Assembly: GCF_025398735.1 (NCBI RefSeq)
Contig: NZ_CP104694.1
Coordinates: 1,823,001-1,887,000 of the forward strand
Direction of reading: 5' to 3'
DNA length: 64,000 nucleotides
Source of the DNA: Tahibacter amnicola
GTDB taxonomy: Bacteria > Pseudomonadota > Gammaproteobacteria > Xanthomonadales > Rhodanobacteraceae
Below, piece after piece: positions 1-8,185 of the stretch. The translations under genes and the position numbers were made by a program. The notes beneath the pieces are model-generated. The model saw only the letters and a list, made by a program, of their open reading frames with translations. It had not been told where the DNA came from and did no database searches. Numbering within the stretch: position 1 is the stretch's first letter; the number at the start of each line of letters is the position of its first letter.

Positions 1-1394
1 TTGTCCTGCAGGCGGCGGTCGCGGTCGGATTCCTCCGACCACCCCACGCAGGCGTGCGCGAGGCTGTCGAGCAGCACGCGGGCCGGATGCGTGCGGCGGG
101 CGAAGAGATGCTTGTCGAGCAGCGCCACCTTGAGGAAGGGAATCTGCAGGCGCCCGAGCATTGCCTGCATCTGCGCCGGAAGATTGCGGTCCTGCAGGAT
201 GTACTCGAATAACATGCCAACGAGGTCGATGGTGTCCTCGTCGGCGCTGGAAACATTGGCGCCGTTCTCGCCGCGCAGCTTTCCGGCCTGGCCCAGCAGC
301 TCCTCCTTCATCTTGATCGCGAGCTGCGCGGTCTCGGCGGCGCTCTGCATGCTCAGCGCCTGGTTCTGGAGGATCGTCAGGGCCGAGAGCAGTTCGGTCG
401 GATTGAGCGGCGTGACATTGGGGTTGTAGGTCAGCGGCACGTAGCCGCCCGGCAGGCCCATCGGGCCTTCGTTCGTATCGTGTCGACGCGTGGCGAGCAG
501 CGCCCGCAGCGAGCTGTACAGGTTGGCCTGCATTTCCGCGGCAGCGGCATCGACCGGCATGTAGCCGCCGACAGCCGCTTCGGCGGCCATCTCGGCCGGG
601 GTTTGTGGCATGCCCGGAACGCCGGGCGTGCCCGGCCGGGGTGCGCCGGGAGTACCCGGGGTGGCCGCGGGACCGGCAGGGGCGCCGGGGCGGCGCGCCA
701 CGCTGGAGCGCATCTGCGGCAGCACGCCGGCGTGCACCAGCAAGGCATTGAGTTCGTCGTAGAACTGGTCGAGTCCGCCCATGACATAGCGGTCGAACAG
801 CTTGTAAATGATCAGGCGGACCGGCAGCCCCATTTCCAGTTCGCTGCTCGCCGTGCGGAAGGCCTGGCCGACAGCAGTCGGGCCGACCGGGCTGTTGGCG
901 TCCTCCACGCGCTGGTTGGTCAGGGCGGAAAGCCGCTGGTTGACGGCGAACAGAACCCGCTGGAGACGGTTTTCGGTTTTGGCGACCATGCTGGCTACCG
1001 CCAGCGATTCTTCCAGTTCCTGGTTGTCGACCAGCGACAACGACAACTCGCCGCCTTCGCTCTTGAGGGCGTTGGGCTGGCGACCCGCCATGAAATCGAC
1101 GAACTGGCGAGCCAGCTGCTCCTGGAACCGCAATTCGATCTGCTGGCGCTTCTTGCGCACCTCGCGCATGCCGTCGAAGTACTCGGCCTGCACCGCATTG
1201 CTGTCAGCCTTGCTGGCCAGGTCGAAAAGGGCGTCGTCGGCGTTCTCGAACAGCGTGGTTGCCAGCGCGGTCAGGCGCTTGAGCGCATGCGTACGGACCT
1301 GCCCCAGCGTTTCAGCCGGGCGCTCGCCGAGGGTCGCCGCTGCGCTGCGCTGGTTGAGGTCGACCACTTTCGGATTGTTGTCGTTGGAACTCAT
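1..1394 (-). CDS. DUF1631 family protein, N-terminal part (cut by window edge)
   Basis: The reverse frame is open from an ATG at 1394 (MSSNDNNPKVVDLNQ) to the window start without a stop, about 464 residues, so the C-terminus lies outside. The sequence reads as the N-terminal portion of the DUF1631 family, large cytoplasmic proteins of unknown function found in gamma- and betaproteobacteria. It is rich in alpha-helix, with a Pro/Gly/Ala-rich linker at about residues 231-265 that separates two helical parts. No enzyme motif, signal peptide or membrane segment is visible. The gene is transcribed away from the window, and Trm112 downstream of its start runs in the same direction. The family call comes from overall resemblance and the typical N-terminus; function cannot be stated. 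Confidence 0.75.
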   Translation of the reverse strand, partial: MSSNDNNPKVVDLNQRSAAATLGERPAETLGQVRTHALKRLTALATTLFENADDALFDLASKADSNAVQAEYFDGMREVRKKRQQIELRFQEQLARQFVDFMAGRQPNALKSEGGELSLSLVDNQELEESLAVASMVAKTENRLQRVLFAVNQRLSALTNQRVEDANSPVGPTAVGQAFRTASSELEMGLPVRLIIYKLFDRYVMGGLDQFYDELNALLVHAGVLPQMRSSVARRPGAPAGPAATPGTPGAPRPGTPGVPGMPQTPAEMAAEAAVGGYMPVDAAAAEMQANLYSSLRALLATRRHDTNEGPMGLPGGYVPLTYNPNVTPLNPTELLSALTILQNQALSMQSAAETAQLAIKMKEELLGQAGKLRGENGANVSSADEDTIDLVGMLFEYILQDRNLPAQMQAMLGRLQIPFLKVALLDKHLFARRTHPARVLLDSLAHACVGWSEESDRDRRLQD

Positions 1395-1477
1395 AGGCCG
1401 CATGACTTCGCGTTCTCGGCAAGCGGGCGGTACAGGGCAAGGATCAGAAACCGGTCACGTTTTTAGTGTGACGGGCG

Positions 1478-1756
1478 TCACAATTTTGACGCGCTGGGAA
1501 ATCCCGTCAATTGCGTCGTGCCAATCGCCTCATCGGCCAGCATGACTGGAATATCGTCGTCGATCCGATAGATCACCTTACCGTCCGTCGTTATCAGACC
1601 CGCAGCAAAGGGTGTGCCTATTTTCTCGCCAGCGACACTGGCGACCTGGCCGCCCGCAATGGCGGCGTTGAGGGCATCGAGCTGGGCGCGGCTCAAGGGA
1701 GTGACGGGGGTCTTGGAAACCGGACAGCACAGTACGTCTAGCAGGCGCTTATCCAC
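1478..1756 (-). CDS. Trm112 family zinc-ribbon-like protein
   Basis: This small protein of 92 residues begins VDKRLLDVLCCPVSK, the typical N-terminus of bacterial Trm112/YcaR-type proteins. The GTG at 1756 is chosen as start because GAGAGGA lies seven bases upstream and family members begin at this point; an upstream in-frame extension would add 19 unrelated residues. The middle carries the GLITTDGKVIYRIDDDIPVML segment usual for the family. Trm112 proteins act as small partners that stabilise methyltransferases; the bacterial partner is not evident here. It is divergent from purE, with only 56 bases between the starts, so both promoters must lie in or overlap that gap. At 92 residues it is longer than the common 60-residue form. 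Confidence 0.85.
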   Translation of the reverse strand: MDKRLLDVLCCPVSKTPVTPLSRAQLDALNAAIAGGQVASVAGEKIGTPFAAGLITTDGKVIYRIDDDIPVMLADEAIGTTQLTGFPSASKL

Positions 1757-1812
1757 TGCGCATTCCTCTCTTGCATTTGCTACTACAATAACCCTTTTGC
1801 GAAGGCGGACCA

Positions 1813-2333
1813 ATGAGCATGGCGAGCGCAGGCGAGCCCGCGGGAAACGCCGTTGTCGGCGTGGTGATGGGCTCCCGTTCCGACTGGGAGACGATGCAGC
1901 ACGCCGCGGAGACGCTGACCCGTCTTGGCGTTCCCCATGAGGTGAAAGTGGTCTCGGCGCACCGGACCCCCGACCTGCTGTTCCAGTACGCCGAGCAGGC
2001 TGCCGGCCGCGGATTGCGCGCCATCATCGCCGGCGCAGGGGGGCGGCCCATCTTCCCGGGATGCTGGCGGCGAAAACGAGCGTCCCGGTATTGGGCGTGC
2101 CCGTACAGTCGCATGCGCTCAACGGCATGGACTCGCTACTGTCGATCGTGCAGATGCCGGCCGGTATTCCCGTCGCCACGTTCGCCATCGGTCGCGCCGG
2201 TGCCGTCAACACGGCGCTGTTCGCGGCGGCCATGCTGGCTCCGACGCATCCGTCGATTGCCCAGGCACTGGCCGATTACCGGGCCACCCAGACCCAGACC
2301 GTTCTCGACAATGCGGATCCACGCCAGCCATGA
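1813..2333 (+). CDS. purE: PurE, N5-carboxyaminoimidazole ribonucleotide mutase (frameshifted in this assembly)
   Basis: PurE converts N5-CAIR to CAIR in de novo purine synthesis, using the product of PurK. The first frame gives the substrate-binding motif GSRSDWE and the SAHRTPD segment, then loses homology after IIAGAG. The normal continuation ([19 protein letters not shown], then [10 protein letters not shown]) resumes in another frame from about 2058. Inserting one G into the six-G run at 2038-2043 restores an uninterrupted 173-residue PurE of normal length, so the break is a single-base deletion in a homopolymer, probably a sequencing error. The start is the ATG at 1813, preceded by AAGGCGGA. 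The restored stop overlaps the purK ATG by four bases (ATGA), which indicates translational coupling. Confidence 0.9.
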
Positions 2334-3463
2334 CGACCGTAGGTATTCTCGGCGGGGGCCAGCTGGCCCGGATGTTGGCTTTGGCGGGCGCCCCGCTGGG
2401 TGTGCGCTTCCTGGTGGTCGACAGCGTTGCCGACGCCTGCGCCAGCCAGGTGGCGCCACTGTTGAAGGCGGACTGGCGTGATTTTGACGCGCTGGAGGAG
2501 TTTGCGCGTCGGATTGACGTCGCCACCTTCGATTTCGAGAACGTGCCGGCCGAAACGGCCCAGTGGCTGACCGACCATACGCGGGTCTTCCCCAATCCCC
2601 AGGCCCTGGCCATTGCACAGGACCGTCTGGCCGAGAAAACCCTGTTCAGGGAAGTTGGCCTCGACACCCCGGCCTTTGCCGCCGTCGACAGTCAGTCCGA
2701 CCTGGAAAAGGCCCTGGAATCCATTGGTTACCCGGCGGTCCTGAAGACCCGCCGGCTCGGTTACGACGGCAAAGGCCAATTCCGCATCCGTTCCGCCGCG
2801 GATATCGCGCCGGCATGGCAGGCGCTGGGCCGCGTGCCGCTGATCCTCGAGGCCTTCGTACCGTTCGAGCGCGAGGTGTCGGTAGTGGCCGTACGCTCGC
2901 GTGAAGGCGAGTTCCGCGCCTATCCGCTGACCCAGAACTGGCACGCCGACGGCATTCTGTCGATGAGCCTCGCGCCGGCCCCCGATTCGGAGGCCCTGGC
3001 GCCCCAGGCCTTTGCGCTGGCGAGGAAGCTGGCCGAGCGCCTGGACTACGTCGGTACGTTTGCGCTGGAGCTGTTCGTCCACGACGGGCGGCTGCTCGGC
3101 AACGAGATGGCGCCGCGCGTGCACAACTCCGGTCACTGGACGATCGAGGGCGCACCCTCCAGCCAGTTCGAAAATCACGTCCGTGCAGTCCTGGGGCTGC
3201 CGCTGGGCGATACATCGGCCCTGGGCCTGAGCGTGATGTTCAACTGGATCGGCACGATGCCGCCGGCCCGGCCGGTGCTGGCCGAAGCGCGCGCCCACTG
3301 GCACGACTACGGCAAAGAACCGCGCGACGGTCGAAAAGTCGGACATGCAACGCTGTGCGCCATGACGCGCGAGGAAATGGCGGAGCGGCTCGAACGGGTG
3401 GCCCGGGAACTGGGGCGTGAGACGCAGGCGGCGCCGGTGCTCGATGTCCTGAAACGCGCCTGA
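2330..3463 (+). CDS. purK: PurK, N5-carboxyaminoimidazole ribonucleotide synthase
   Basis: PurK uses ATP and bicarbonate to carboxylate aminoimidazole ribonucleotide, giving the substrate for PurE. The 377-residue protein has the normal length and ATP-grasp layout. It starts with the Rossmann-like [13 protein letters not shown], followed by the ATP-grasp core with [11 protein letters not shown], the [12 protein letters not shown] loop, and the metal-binding [14 protein letters not shown] region near residue 260. It follows purE with a four-base ATGA overlap, and the operon ends at the strong hairpin just downstream. No truncation or missing residue is apparent. Confidence 0.96.
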   Translation: MTTVGILGGGQLARMLALAGAPLGVRFLVVDSVADACASQVAPLLKADWRDFDALEEFARRIDVATFDFENVPAETAQWLTDHTRVFPNPQALAIAQDRLAEKTLFREVGLDTPAFAAVDSQSDLEKALESIGYPAVLKTRRLGYDGKGQFRIRSAADIAPAWQALGRVPLILEAFVPFEREVSVVAVRSREGEFRAYPLTQNWHADGILSMSLAPAPDSEALAPQAFALARKLAERLDYVGTFALELFVHDGRLLGNEMAPRVHNSGHWTIEGAPSSQFENHVRAVLGLPLGDTSALGLSVMFNWIGTMPPARPVLAEARAHWHDYGKEPRDGRKVGHATLCAMTREEMAERLERVARELGRETQAAPVLDVLKRA

Positions 3464-3473
3464 TGACTGCACG

Positions 3474-3501
3474 AAAAAGCCGCCGGGAGAGGCGGCTTTT
3501 T
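3474..3501. terminator. Bidirectional intrinsic terminator between purK and sodB
   Basis: A perfect 11-bp stem (AAAAAGCCGCC / GGCGGCTTTTT) closes a six-base GGGAGA loop. It carries a T-tract when read on either strand, and it lies between the convergent purK and sodB stop codons, so it can serve both. Confidence 0.92.
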
Positions 3502-3524
3502 CGTTTTGCGGACAGGCGGTGCGC

Positions 3525-4103
3525 TTACGCCATCTGTGCGGCGACGAAATCCCAGTTGACCAGGTTCCAGAACGCCTCGACGTACTTCGGGCGGGCGTTG
3601 CGGTAGTCGACGTAGTAGGCGTGTTCCCATACGTCGCAGGTGAGCAGGGCGCGGTCGCTGCCGGTCAGCGGCGTGGCGGCATTGGAGGTGCTCACCAGGG
3701 CCAGCGAGCCATCCGGACGCTGTACCAGCCAGGCCCAGCCCGAGCCAAAGGTGGTCAGCGCCGTATTGGTGAACTGTTCCTTGAAGGCCGCAAACGAGCC
3801 GAAGGCCTGGTTGATCGCGTCAGCCAGCTTGCCGGTGGGCTCGCCGCCGCCGTTGGGCTTGAGGCAGTTCCAGTAGAACGTGTGGTTCCACACCTGTGCG
3901 GCGTTGTTGAACATGCCGCCGGAGGACTTCTTGATGATCTCCTCCAGTCCGAGGTTTTCGAACTCCGTGCCCTTGATCTGGTTGTTCAGATTGGTCACGT
4001 AGGTCTGGTGGTGCTTGCCGTAGTGAAAGTCGATGGTCTCGGCCGAGATGTGCGGTGCGAGGGCGTCGCGGGCATACGGAAGCGCGGGCAGTTCGATCGC
4101 CAT
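3525..4103 (-). CDS. sodB: SodB, iron superoxide dismutase
   Basis: This enzyme dismutates superoxide in the cytoplasm. The 192-residue protein has all four metal ligands at the classical SodB positions: His27 (FHYGKHH), His74 (WNHTFYW), Asp157 and His161 (DVWEHAYY). The FGSGWAWL stretch and the NNAAQVWNH helix are typical of the Fe/Mn fold. The iron form is favoured by length and by similarity to E. coli SodB, but metal choice cannot be proven from sequence. It is a single-gene unit, convergent with purK and divergent from grxD. The ATG at 4103 is preceded by AAGGAG. Confidence 0.96.
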   Translation of the reverse strand: MAIELPALPYARDALAPHISAETIDFHYGKHHQTYVTNLNNQIKGTEFENLGLEEIIKKSSGGMFNNAAQVWNHTFYWNCLKPNGGGEPTGKLADAINQAFGSFAAFKEQFTNTALTTFGSGWAWLVQRPDGSLALVSTSNAATPLTGSDRALLTCDVWEHAYYVDYRNARPKYVEAFWNLVNWDFVAAQMA

Positions 4104-4271
4104 TGGGGGCTACTCCTTGCTGATGGGCTGGGATCCTCGATTATAGGTATCCGGCCCGCCTCCGTGGGGCGTTGTGCCGCACGAAGGCTGCGGCACCGCT
4201 TGGGTCACGGCGGCGGCTGGTACAATGCGCGATCGGGCGCATACGGCGCCGGCATTACATTGAGGCAAGGA

Positions 4272-4589
4272 ATGGACGTTCTGGAGCGCATCAAAACCAC
4301 GGTGGAATCCAGCCCCATCGTGCTGTTCATGAAGGGTACGCCGCAGTTTCCGATGTGCGGCTTTTCCAGCCGCACCGCGCAGGCGCTGAAGATGGTCAAT
4401 GCCGAGTACGTCTCGGTGAACGTCCTGGAGGATCCGGAGATCCGCGCCAACCTGCCGCGCTATTCGAACTGGCCGACCTTTCCCCAGCTGTTCATCAACG
4501 GCGAGCTGATCGGCGGTTGTGATATCACGCTGGAACTGTACGAGTCAGGTGAGCTCGAGCGCATGGTGCGCGACACGCGGAAAGCCTGA
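4272..4589 (+). CDS. grxD: Monothiol glutaredoxin Grx4 (CGFS type)
   Basis: The 105-residue protein is a single-domain monothiol glutaredoxin. Its active site is CGFS with Cys29 (FPMCGFSS), followed by the WPTFPQLFINGELIGGCDI segment that binds glutathione. CGFS glutaredoxins of this class bind a bridging [2Fe-2S] cluster and deliver clusters to client proteins. The ATG at 4272 is chosen because it gives the usual N-terminus MDVLERI and has AGGCAAGG just upstream. The gene sits one base before the SDR gene, so both are probably co-transcribed. Confidence 0.95.
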   Translation: MDVLERIKTTVESSPIVLFMKGTPQFPMCGFSSRTAQALKMVNAEYVSVNVLEDPEIRANLPRYSNWPTFPQLFINGELIGGCDITLELYESGELERMVRDTRKA

Positions 4590-4590
4590 C

Positions 4591-5346
4591 ATGGCGACGC
4601 TTCCCGCAGGCTGGACGCCTGCCCCCGGCGCGCTTGCCGGCCGGACCGTGCTCATCACCGGCGCAACGGGCGGCCTGGGCCGCGCCAGCGCACTGGCCTG
4701 CGCGGCCGCCGGGGCGACGATCGTCCTGCTAGGCCGCAAGGTGAGCGGCCTGGAAAAGCTCTACGACGAAATCGAAGCCCTCGGTGCGCCGACGCCGGCG
4801 ATCTATCCGCTCAATCTCGAAGGCGCCACGCCGCGCGACTATGAAGACCTGGCCGACACCATCGCACGCGAATGCGGTGGTCTGCAGGGCGTCGTGCACG
4901 CGGCGGCGCATTTCACCGGGTTGCAACCGGCAGTGGAAATCAAGCCGGAAGAGTGGATGCGCAGCCTGCAGGTCAATCTGAACGGCCCGTTCCTGCTCAC
5001 CCAGGCGGTGCTGCCGCTGCTGCAGCAGCAATCCGACGCCAGCGTCGTGTTCGTGCACGATGATCCGTCGCGCGTGAGCCGCTCGTTCTGGGGCGCTTAC
5101 GGCGTGGCCAAGGCCGCATTGGCCGGGTTGGTCTCCATTCTCCACGACGAAACCGAAAACTCGCCGGTCCGGATCCACGGCCTGTTGCCACCGCCGATGC
5201 GCACCGCCCTGCGCCGCATGGGGTATTTCGGCGAGAACACGATGGACCGGCCGGAGCCGTCCGAATTTGCGCCCGCCGTGGTCTATCTGCTCTGTGCCGA
5301 CGGTGCTGCATCCCGGGGCCAGACGCTGGACCTGCGCGCCGGCTGA
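4591..5346 (+). CDS. Short-chain dehydrogenase/reductase, YciK-like
   Basis: This 251-residue protein is a classical short-chain dehydrogenase. It has the nucleotide-binding TGATGGLG at residues 23-30, the NAG-equivalent region VVHAAAH near residue 102, and the catalytic Tyr170 and Lys174 in AYGVAK. The end of the protein has the typical LLCADGAASRGQTLDLRAG. The order and length match the YciK-type oxidoreductases of gammaproteobacteria, whose substrate is not firmly known. It starts one base after the grxD stop, so it is translated from the same message. The catalytic Ser position is occupied by the unusual stretch VHDDPSRVS, and the exact Ser is uncertain. Confidence 0.87.
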   Translation: MATLPAGWTPAPGALAGRTVLITGATGGLGRASALACAAAGATIVLLGRKVSGLEKLYDEIEALGAPTPAIYPLNLEGATPRDYEDLADTIARECGGLQGVVHAAAHFTGLQPAVEIKPEEWMRSLQVNLNGPFLLTQAVLPLLQQQSDASVVFVHDDPSRVSRSFWGAYGVAKAALAGLVSILHDETENSPVRIHGLLPPPMRTALRRMGYFGENTMDRPEPSEFAPAVVYLLCADGAASRGQTLDLRAG

Positions 5347-5423
5347 ATGCCGCCATCCGGTGGCGGTGGTTGCGCGGCCGGCGCGCCACCGTACACTGCC
5401 GGGCCATTGCATGGGGGGCAACG

Positions 5424-6041
5424 ATGGACGCTCAGATGAGCACCTTGTCGGCGGGAATCCTGTTGTTCCTGATCATGGACCCGATCGGCAACATTCCCGT
5501 TTTCCTCAGCCTGCTCAAGGGCGTGTCGCCGGAGCGGCGACGCTACGTGCTGCTGCGCGAACTGTTGATCGCGCTGGCGGTGTTGTTCGCCTTCCTGTTC
5601 GGCGGCCAATACATCCTGAAGCTGCTGCAGCTGCGCCAGGAGTCGATCAGCATTGCCGGTGGCATCATCCTGTTCCTGATCGGCGTGAAGATGGTGTTTC
5701 CACCCAAGGAAGGCGGCATCTTCGGCGGCACGGGCCAGGGCGAGCCGTTTATCGTCCCGATGGCGATACCCGGTGTCGCCGGGCCTTCGGCGATGGCCGC
5801 GTTACTGCTGCTGACCAACACCCAGCCCGGACGCATGATGCAATGGGCGGTCGCGCTGTTTGCCGCCTGGGGCGCCACGGCGGCGATCCTGTGGTCGGCC
5901 ACCTTCCTCTACAAGGTGCTGGGCGACAGCGTGCTGACGGCGCTCGAGCGCCTGATGGGAATGATCCTGGTCGCGCTGTCCGTGCAGATGTTCCTCGATG
6001 GCATAGCGACGTACCTGCGCGTGGCGCCGCCGGCCGGATGA
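5424..6041 (+). CDS. MarC family integral membrane protein
   Basis: This 205-residue hydrophobic protein belongs to the MarC/UPF0056 family of inner-membrane proteins with about six transmembrane segments. Visible hallmarks are LIMDPIGNIPVFLSLL near the N-terminus, the second-half repeat GEPFIVPMAIPGVAGPSAMA, and the LGMILVALSVQMFLDG-type end. The role of the family is unresolved; an early link to multiple antibiotic resistance has not held up. The ATG at 5424 is preceded by a GGGGGG tract, and a longer reading would put a non-membrane stretch before the first helix. It is probably expressed on its own or by readthrough from the SDR gene. Confidence 0.9.
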   Translation: MDAQMSTLSAGILLFLIMDPIGNIPVFLSLLKGVSPERRRYVLLRELLIALAVLFAFLFGGQYILKLLQLRQESISIAGGIILFLIGVKMVFPPKEGGIFGGTGQGEPFIVPMAIPGVAGPSAMAALLLLTNTQPGRMMQWAVALFAAWGATAAILWSATFLYKVLGDSVLTALERLMGMILVALSVQMFLDGIATYLRVAPPAG

Positions 6042-6235
6042 CCACGACGGATGACTCGTCGCAGAAGTAATTGCGCTAACCCGGCGCCTGTCCAGTGGTT
6101 TCCGTTTGCGGCAGCCGGCCTCAGCGCGGCTTTGCACCGAACGGCGCGGCGGCGCAGTCCGGCGGTGCGCCCGTCCGATACCGGACTCTATTCAAACGCC
6201 TGTAACATGCCGGGCCGAGCATCGCTACGGTCCGT

Positions 6236-7990
6236 ATGGAGAGCACCCCCGTGATCAGCGTCGAACGCAGCCTGTACGAGAAGTTTCCGCGGCTGGCCGA
6301 AGGCGTCGCGCGCAGTTTTTCGCAACCGGTCGTCGATCTGTTGCGCAAGATCACCTGCGAAGAGCGAATCAACGCCACGTTGTCGGCGCTGGCCAACCAC
6401 ACGGGCTTTGAATTCGTCGAGCAGGCGCTGGATTTGCTCGATGTGAGCTACAGCGTTGCCAATACCGATCGGGAGAACATTCCGGTTGACGGCGGCGTTG
6501 TCATTGTCTCGAATCATCCGCTCGGCGCTGTCGATGCGCTGTGCCTGCTGCATCTGGTCGGAAGCGTGCGGCGCGATGTCCGTATCCTGGCCAATGACGT
6601 GCTGATGCAACTCTCGCCGCTCAACACGCTGCTGCTGCCGATCAACGTGTTCGGCGGCGACGGCGCGGGTTCCGGTGGCATGCGTGAGGCGTATCGCGCG
6701 CTGGAAGCGGGGCAGGCGCTGATCGTTTTTCCCTCGGGCGAAGTCTCGCGCGTGCGTCCCAACGGCGTGCGCGACGGGCGCTGGTCATCGGGCTTTGTCC
6801 GCATGGCGCGCAAGACCGGCGTGCCGGTACTTCCCGTGCATATCAATGCGCACAATTCGGCGATGTTCTACGGCATCTCCCTGCTCGCCAAGCCGCTCTC
6901 CGCGCTGCTGCTCGCCCGGGAGATGTTCGGCATGCGCGGCGAACGGATCGGCATCAATGTCGGCCAGCTGGTGCCGGTGAGCGAGCTTGAGCGTGACAAC
7001 GAAACGCCGGATTACGTCGCCAAGGGGATGCGCCGTCACGTCTACCAGCTGGCGAAGCGACGTCCCAATGTCTTCACGACGTCCACTGCGATCGCCCACC
7101 CGGAGTCACCGCTGGCGGTGCGGCGCGCCTTGCGCGATCGCGCCGAGATTCTTGGCCAGACCACCGACGGCAAGCGCATCCTGCTGATCGATTCGCAACC
7201 GGATTGTCCGGTCATGCGCGAAGTCGGGCGGCTGCGCGAAGTCGTGTTCCGCAAGGTCGGCGAGGGCACGGGAAACCGGCGTGACCTCGATGCCTTCGAT
7301 ACGTACTACCGTCACCTGGTGCTGTGGGACGAGGAATCGCTCGCCATCGTGGGTGCCTACCGGCTGGGCGAGGCCGGCACCATCGTTGCGAACCGCGGTA
7401 TTCCGGGGCTCTATTCGGCGACCCTGTTCGACTATGCGCCGCAGGCCCAGGAATTTCTCAAGGACGCGGTCGAGCTGGGGCGCAGCTTCATCCAGCCGGC
7501 CTATTGGGGCTCGCGCAGCCTGGACTACCTCTGGCAGGGCATTGGCGCCTACCTGCGCAAGCGCCCCCAGGTGCGCTACCTGTTCGGGCCCGTCAGTCTC
7601 TCGGCGACACTGCCCCAGGCAGTACGGGAGCTGATCGTCCACACCCACGGCCGCTTCTTCCAGGATCCGGAACAGCTGGCCCGCGCCCGCAACCCCTTCC
7701 AGGTCAGCCCCGCTGTCGCCCGCGAGGCGGATGCCGCCCTCGACGGGCTGGACGCCAAGGGGGCGCTGTCCCTGCTCAAGCAGCAGCTGGCGACCGCCGA
7801 CAGCGCCATCCCGACGCTGTACCGCCAATACGTCGACCTGTGCGAGCCCGACGGCGTGCGTTTCCTGGCTTTCGGGGTGGATCCGCAGTTCGGCGGCTGC
7901 GTCGATGGCCTTATCCGGCTGGACCTGACGCGGCTGAAGCCGGCCAAGCGCGCGCGATATCTCAGTGACCCGGATGCGTCAAGCCAATAA
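6236..7990 (+). CDS. OlsF-like bifunctional acyltransferase (O-acyltransferase plus GNAT-type N-acyltransferase)
   Basis: The 584-residue protein combines two acyltransferases. Residues about 70-290 are a PlsC-type glycerolipid acyltransferase with SNHPLGAVD at 92-100, an HX5D version of the usual HX4D motif, and VFPSGEVSRVR as the second motif. Residues about 310-560 resemble the N-acyltransferase half of OlsB/hemolysin-like proteins (REVVFRKVGEGTG, LGRSFIQPAYWGSRSLDYLW). This order is that of OlsF, known in Serratia to make ornithine lipids from ornithine in one protein. The role in ornithine or related amino-acid lipids is inferred from architecture. The ATG at 6236 opens a long frame, though its upstream RBS is weak and a slightly later start is possible. 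Confidence 0.8.
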   Translation: MESTPVISVERSLYEKFPRLAEGVARSFSQPVVDLLRKITCEERINATLSALANHTGFEFVEQALDLLDVSYSVANTDRENIPVDGGVVIVSNHPLGAVDALCLLHLVGSVRRDVRILANDVLMQLSPLNTLLLPINVFGGDGAGSGGMREAYRALEAGQALIVFPSGEVSRVRPNGVRDGRWSSGFVRMARKTGVPVLPVHINAHNSAMFYGISLLAKPLSALLLAREMFGMRGERIGINVGQLVPVSELERDNETPDYVAKGMRRHVYQLAKRRPNVFTTSTAIAHPESPLAVRRALRDRAEILGQTTDGKRILLIDSQPDCPVMREVGRLREVVFRKVGEGTGNRRDLDAFDTYYRHLVLWDEESLAIVGAYRLGEAGTIVANRGIPGLYSATLFDYAPQAQEFLKDAVELGRSFIQPAYWGSRSLDYLWQGIGAYLRKRPQVRYLFGPVSLSATLPQAVRELIVHTHGRFFQDPEQLARARNPFQVSPAVAREADAALDGLDAKGALSLLKQQLATADSAIPTLYRQYVDLCEPDGVRFLAFGVDPQFGGCVDGLIRLDLTRLKPAKRARYLSDPDASSQ

Positions 7991-8102
7991 GCGATAGCCG
8001 CTTTACATTTCGGTCATCCATTGCTGTTAAACTCATGTTAATGGATCCGCTCGCGTACGGACTCGCGAGGTCCGGCTCCGTGGCAACACTTGGGTTATCA
8101 GG

Positions 8103-8134
8103 TCGCGCGGACGATGGGGAACATCGTCGCGCGG
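8103..8134 (+). promoter_or_regulatory. Hairpin in the leader of the Oar-like receptor gene
   Basis: GACGATG and CATCGTC pair around a GGGAA loop, and the stem is extended by GCGC/GCGC after a one-base bulge. It lies about 50 bases before the receptor start in a 195-base spacer that also has a TTTACA element at 8002. There is no T-tract, so it is more likely an mRNA 5' structure than a terminator. Its function is unknown. Confidence 0.35.
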
Positions 8135-8185
8135 CTTTCGCATGACCAACGACTGTAACAATTGAAGCTACCAAAGGGTGAAACG

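Noticed and set aside
2276..3472. Reverse-strand open frame of 398 codons opposite purK
   Set aside because: It mirrors the conserved purK frame almost exactly and has no homology of its own.
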